Of a DNA stretch of 6,826 bases, positions 5,197 to 6,826 are shown one piece after another. The position numbers were made by a program, and so were the translations under genes. This DNA comes from Alphaproteobacteria bacterium (lineage in GTDB: Bacteria > Pseudomonadota > Alphaproteobacteria > MED-G09): NCBI GenBank assembly GCA_018658685.1, contig JABHUT010000140.1, positions 1 through 6,826 on the forward strand, in the 5' to 3' direction. The first letter of the stretch is position 1. Every line of letters starts with the position of its first letter. The notes under the pieces were generated by a model. That model ran no database searches. It was given only the letters and a program-made list of their open reading frames with translations, and was not told where the DNA came from.

Positions 5197-6210
5197 TTAT
5201 TTTTTGATGAGTTTTCCAATAATTGAGGCTGTATCACTCATTCTATTGGCAAAACCCCATTCATTATCGTACCAACTTAAAACTCTACCTAATTTACCAC
5301 CAATAACCTCCGTTTGAGTTAGATCAAAAGTTGAGCTAGCTGGGTTATGATTGTAATCAATTGAAACCAATGGCTCATCAGATGTATTTAAAACACCCTT
5401 AAGAGATCCTGAAGATACTTTAATCATTGCTTTATTGATTTCTTCTACTGTAACTTTTTTCTTAGCATTAAAGACAAGATCTATCATTGAAACATTTGGG
5501 GTTGGTACTCTAACAGCAGTTCCATCTAATTTTCCTGCTAATTGAGGTAAAACTAGGCCAACTGCCTTAGCAGCACCTGTTGAGGTTGGAATTATTGACT
5601 GAGAAGCAGATCTTGCTCTTCTTTTATCAGAGTGCAATGTATCTAAAATAGCTTGATCTCCAGTAAAGGCGTGGACAGTTGTCATATAACCCTGATTAAT
5701 TCCACATAATTTATCTAAAACCATTGCAACAGGGGCTAAACAATTAGTTGTACAAGAAGCATTTGAAATTACTTTATGACTTTTTCGTATTTTTTGATGA
5801 TTAACACCATAAACAACTGTAATATCTGCATCTTTTGATGGGGCGCTTATGAGAACTCTCTTTGCACCGGCGTTAATATGAAGTGAAGCTTTCGCTTTAT
5901 CAGTAAATATTCCAGTACATTCCAGAACAACATCGACATCTAGCTTCTTCCAAGGTAAATCTTCAGGGTTTCTCTCGGAAAAAATCTTAATAGGGCCAAG
6001 ACCAGCGTTTATTGATGTTTTTGAGGATTTTACTTTATAAGGAAATTGTCCGTGAACAGAATCATATTGAAGTAAATGCGCATTAAAGTCAGATGTCCCA
6101 AGATCATTAATAGCAACAACTTCTATATCTTTTCTTTTTGATTCAACAATTGCTCTGAGAGCTAAACGCCCAATTCTTCCAAAACCATTTATTGCAACTT
6201 TAGTAACCAT
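5197..6210 (-). CDS. gapA: Glyceraldehyde-3-phosphate dehydrogenase, type I
   Basis: A 337-residue phosphorylating GAPDH that converts glyceraldehyde 3-phosphate, NAD(P)+ and phosphate into 1,3-bisphosphoglycerate, reversibly. The Rossmann motif INGFGRIGR is at 7-15, the catalytic segment SNASCTTNCLAP at 149-160 with nucleophile C153, and the base H180 lies in TTVHAFTGDQ; the C-terminal WYDNEWGF (313-320) is intact. D36 in AINDLG corresponds to the acidic residue favouring NAD; the residues equivalent to the Leu-Pro pair near Bacillus position 187 are Thr-Leu (191-192), common in alphaproteobacteria. I chose ATG 6208-6210. An in-frame GTG at 6217-6219 would add three residues, but it lies within the AAGGTG ribosome binding site (6217-6222), 6 nt from the ATG. 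It follows the transketolase stop by 16 nt and abuts pgk. Whether it works in glycolysis, gluconeogenesis or both is not shown. Confidence 0.97.
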   Translation of the reverse strand: MVTKVAINGFGRIGRLALRAIVESKRKDIEVVAINDLGTSDFNAHLLQYDSVHGQFPYKVKSSKTSINAGLGPIKIFSERNPEDLPWKKLDVDVVLECTGIFTDKAKASLHINAGAKRVLISAPSKDADITVVYGVNHQKIRKSHKVISNASCTTNCLAPVAMVLDKLCGINQGYMTTVHAFTGDQAILDTLHSDKRRARSASQSIIPTSTGAAKAVGLVLPQLAGKLDGTAVRVPTPNVSMIDLVFNAKKKVTVEEINKAMIKVSSGSLKGVLNTSDEPLVSIDYNHNPASSTFDLTQTEVIGGKLGRVLSWYDNEWGFANRMSDTASIIGKLIKK

Positions 6211-6216
6211 TTTTTT

Positions 6217-6222
6217 CACCTT
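6217..6222 (-). promoter_or_regulatory. Ribosome binding site that decides the gapA start
   Basis: On the minus strand this reads AAGGTG and ends 6 nt before ATG 6208-6210. The competing in-frame GTG is part of this site. It sits in the 16-nt gap after the transketolase stop. Confidence 0.75.
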
Positions 6223-6226
6223 ATAT

Positions 6227-6826
6227 TTATAGTTTTTCTTTTATAACCTTTAAAACATTTTCTTTATTTATACCAAAATGATCAAATAAATCTGACCCTG
6301 GTGCGCTTGCACCAAAACCCTTCATCCCAATAAAAAATCCATTATCGCCAAGATATTTTTCCCACCCCAAGCCTATAGATGCTTCAATGCCAATCCGAAT
6401 TCCATCAGTTTCTAGAAGTGATTTTTTATATTCCTCAGGTTGCTTATCGAATAGCTCGAAGGAGGGCATAGAAATTACTCTGCAAGATATACCTTCATTC
6501 GACAATTCTTTTTTTACATCTCGAGCAATAGACACTTCGCTTCCAGAAGCAATAATACAAACTTTAGGCTTAGCCGAATCCGATTCTATTTCATATCCAC
6601 CTAGTTCAGATTTATTTGAGCTTTCATAAGTATTCCTGAAATGCTCGCATCCCTGTCTGCTAAGAGCTATAACGCTTGGATTTTGGGATTTGATTGCCAA
6701 TGACCAACATTCAGCTACTTCCGTAGCATCACCAGGTCTAAATACGTTAAGATTTGGTATAGATCTTAGACTAGGTATTTGTTCAACTGGTTGATGGGTA
6801 GGTCCATCTTCTCCAACCCCTATTGA
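6227..6826 (-). CDS. tkt: Transketolase, C-terminal part (5' end beyond the window)
   Basis: The reading frame is open to the right edge, giving the last 199 residues of a thiamine-diphosphate-dependent transketolase, which moves two-carbon units between sugar phosphates in the non-oxidative pentose phosphate (or Calvin) pathway. The partial protein starts inside the pyrimidine-binding domain with SIGVGEDGPTHQPVEQ (1-16), matching the E. coli region that holds the phosphate-contacting Asp and His. It continues with SLRSIPNL..FRPGDA (19-34) and ALSRQ, then the C-terminal domain with IASGSEVSIA, SMPSFELFDKQ, GIEASIGLGWEKYLG and the typical FGASAPGSDLFDHFGI end. TTG 6698-6700 can look like a start but is an internal leucine of the domain. 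It leads the gapA-pgk-aldolase series, a frequent order in alphaproteobacteria. No RuBisCO or phosphoribulokinase gene is in view. The N-terminal half and any promoter lie outside the window. Confidence 0.96.
   Translation of the reverse strand, partial: SIGVGEDGPTHQPVEQIPSLRSIPNLNVFRPGDATEVAECWSLAIKSQNPSVIALSRQGCEHFRNTYESSNKSELGGYEIESDSAKPKVCIIASGSEVSIARDVKKELSNEGISCRVISMPSFELFDKQPEEYKKSLLETDGIRIGIEASIGLGWEKYLGDNGFFIGMKGFGASAPGSDLFDHFGINKENVLKVIKEKL

Noticed and set aside
6387..6629. Plus-strand frame of 80 residues over the transketolase gene
   Set aside because: Antisense shadow of a conserved domain.
6698..6700. TTG as start of a separate 157-residue C-terminal transketolase gene
   Set aside because: The frame is open upstream to the window edge and the upstream residues are conserved transketolase sequence, so this is an internal leucine. 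A split transketolase is not supported.
2972..6826. Calvin-cycle (cbb) operon
   Set aside because: The gene order resembles one, but no RuBisCO, phosphoribulokinase or CbbR is present, and the same order occurs in heterotrophic alphaproteobacteria.

Overview
The window looks like a piece of the chromosome of an AT-rich, gene-dense alphaproteobacterium. By eye, GC is about one third. Four things point to that class: a TrcR/DUF1013 protein, a DUF1192 protein, a cysteine-free bL31 of the alphaproteobacterial kind, and the gene order transketolase - GAPDH - phosphoglycerate kinase - class I aldolase. The tiny intergenic gaps, the overlapping start/stop codons and the low GC would suit a streamlined marine lineage (SAR11-like or another AT-rich group), but I cannot fix the order from this sequence.

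Right-hand part (about 1607-6826), all on the minus strand and read from right to left: the 3' part of a transketolase gene (cut by the window edge), gapA, pgk, a class I fructose-bisphosphate aldolase gene, efp and suhB. Spacings are 16 nt, 0 nt (stop abuts start), a 4-nt ATGA overlap, 19 nt and a 1-nt TAATG overlap. This looks like one transcription unit. It joins lower glycolysis/gluconeogenesis and the non-oxidative pentose phosphate pathway to a translation factor and to an inositol monophosphatase-family protein.

Middle part (1158-1606): rpmE (ribosomal protein bL31), same strand, 62 nt after suhB, with a possible promoter of its own. It carries an unusual C-terminal tail made of four perfect copies of an 8-residue unit plus a degenerate fifth.

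Left-hand part (1-1157): a 61-residue DUF1192 coiled-coil protein on the plus strand converges on rpmE with a 12-nt gap. It diverges from trcR (minus strand) across an AT-rich intergenic region of about 160 nt that holds candidate promoters for both. Just after trcR, the first 13 codons of another minus-strand gene probably enter the window's left edge behind a good ribosome binding site.

The whole window is accounted for by conserved housekeeping genes. I see no mobile element, CRISPR array, RNA gene, toxin-antitoxin pair or defence system, and no convincing undescribed multi-gene system. The points most worth a second look are the repeat tail of bL31, the acidic and partly repeated tail of TrcR, two start-codon corrections, and small inverted repeats in the upstream regions.
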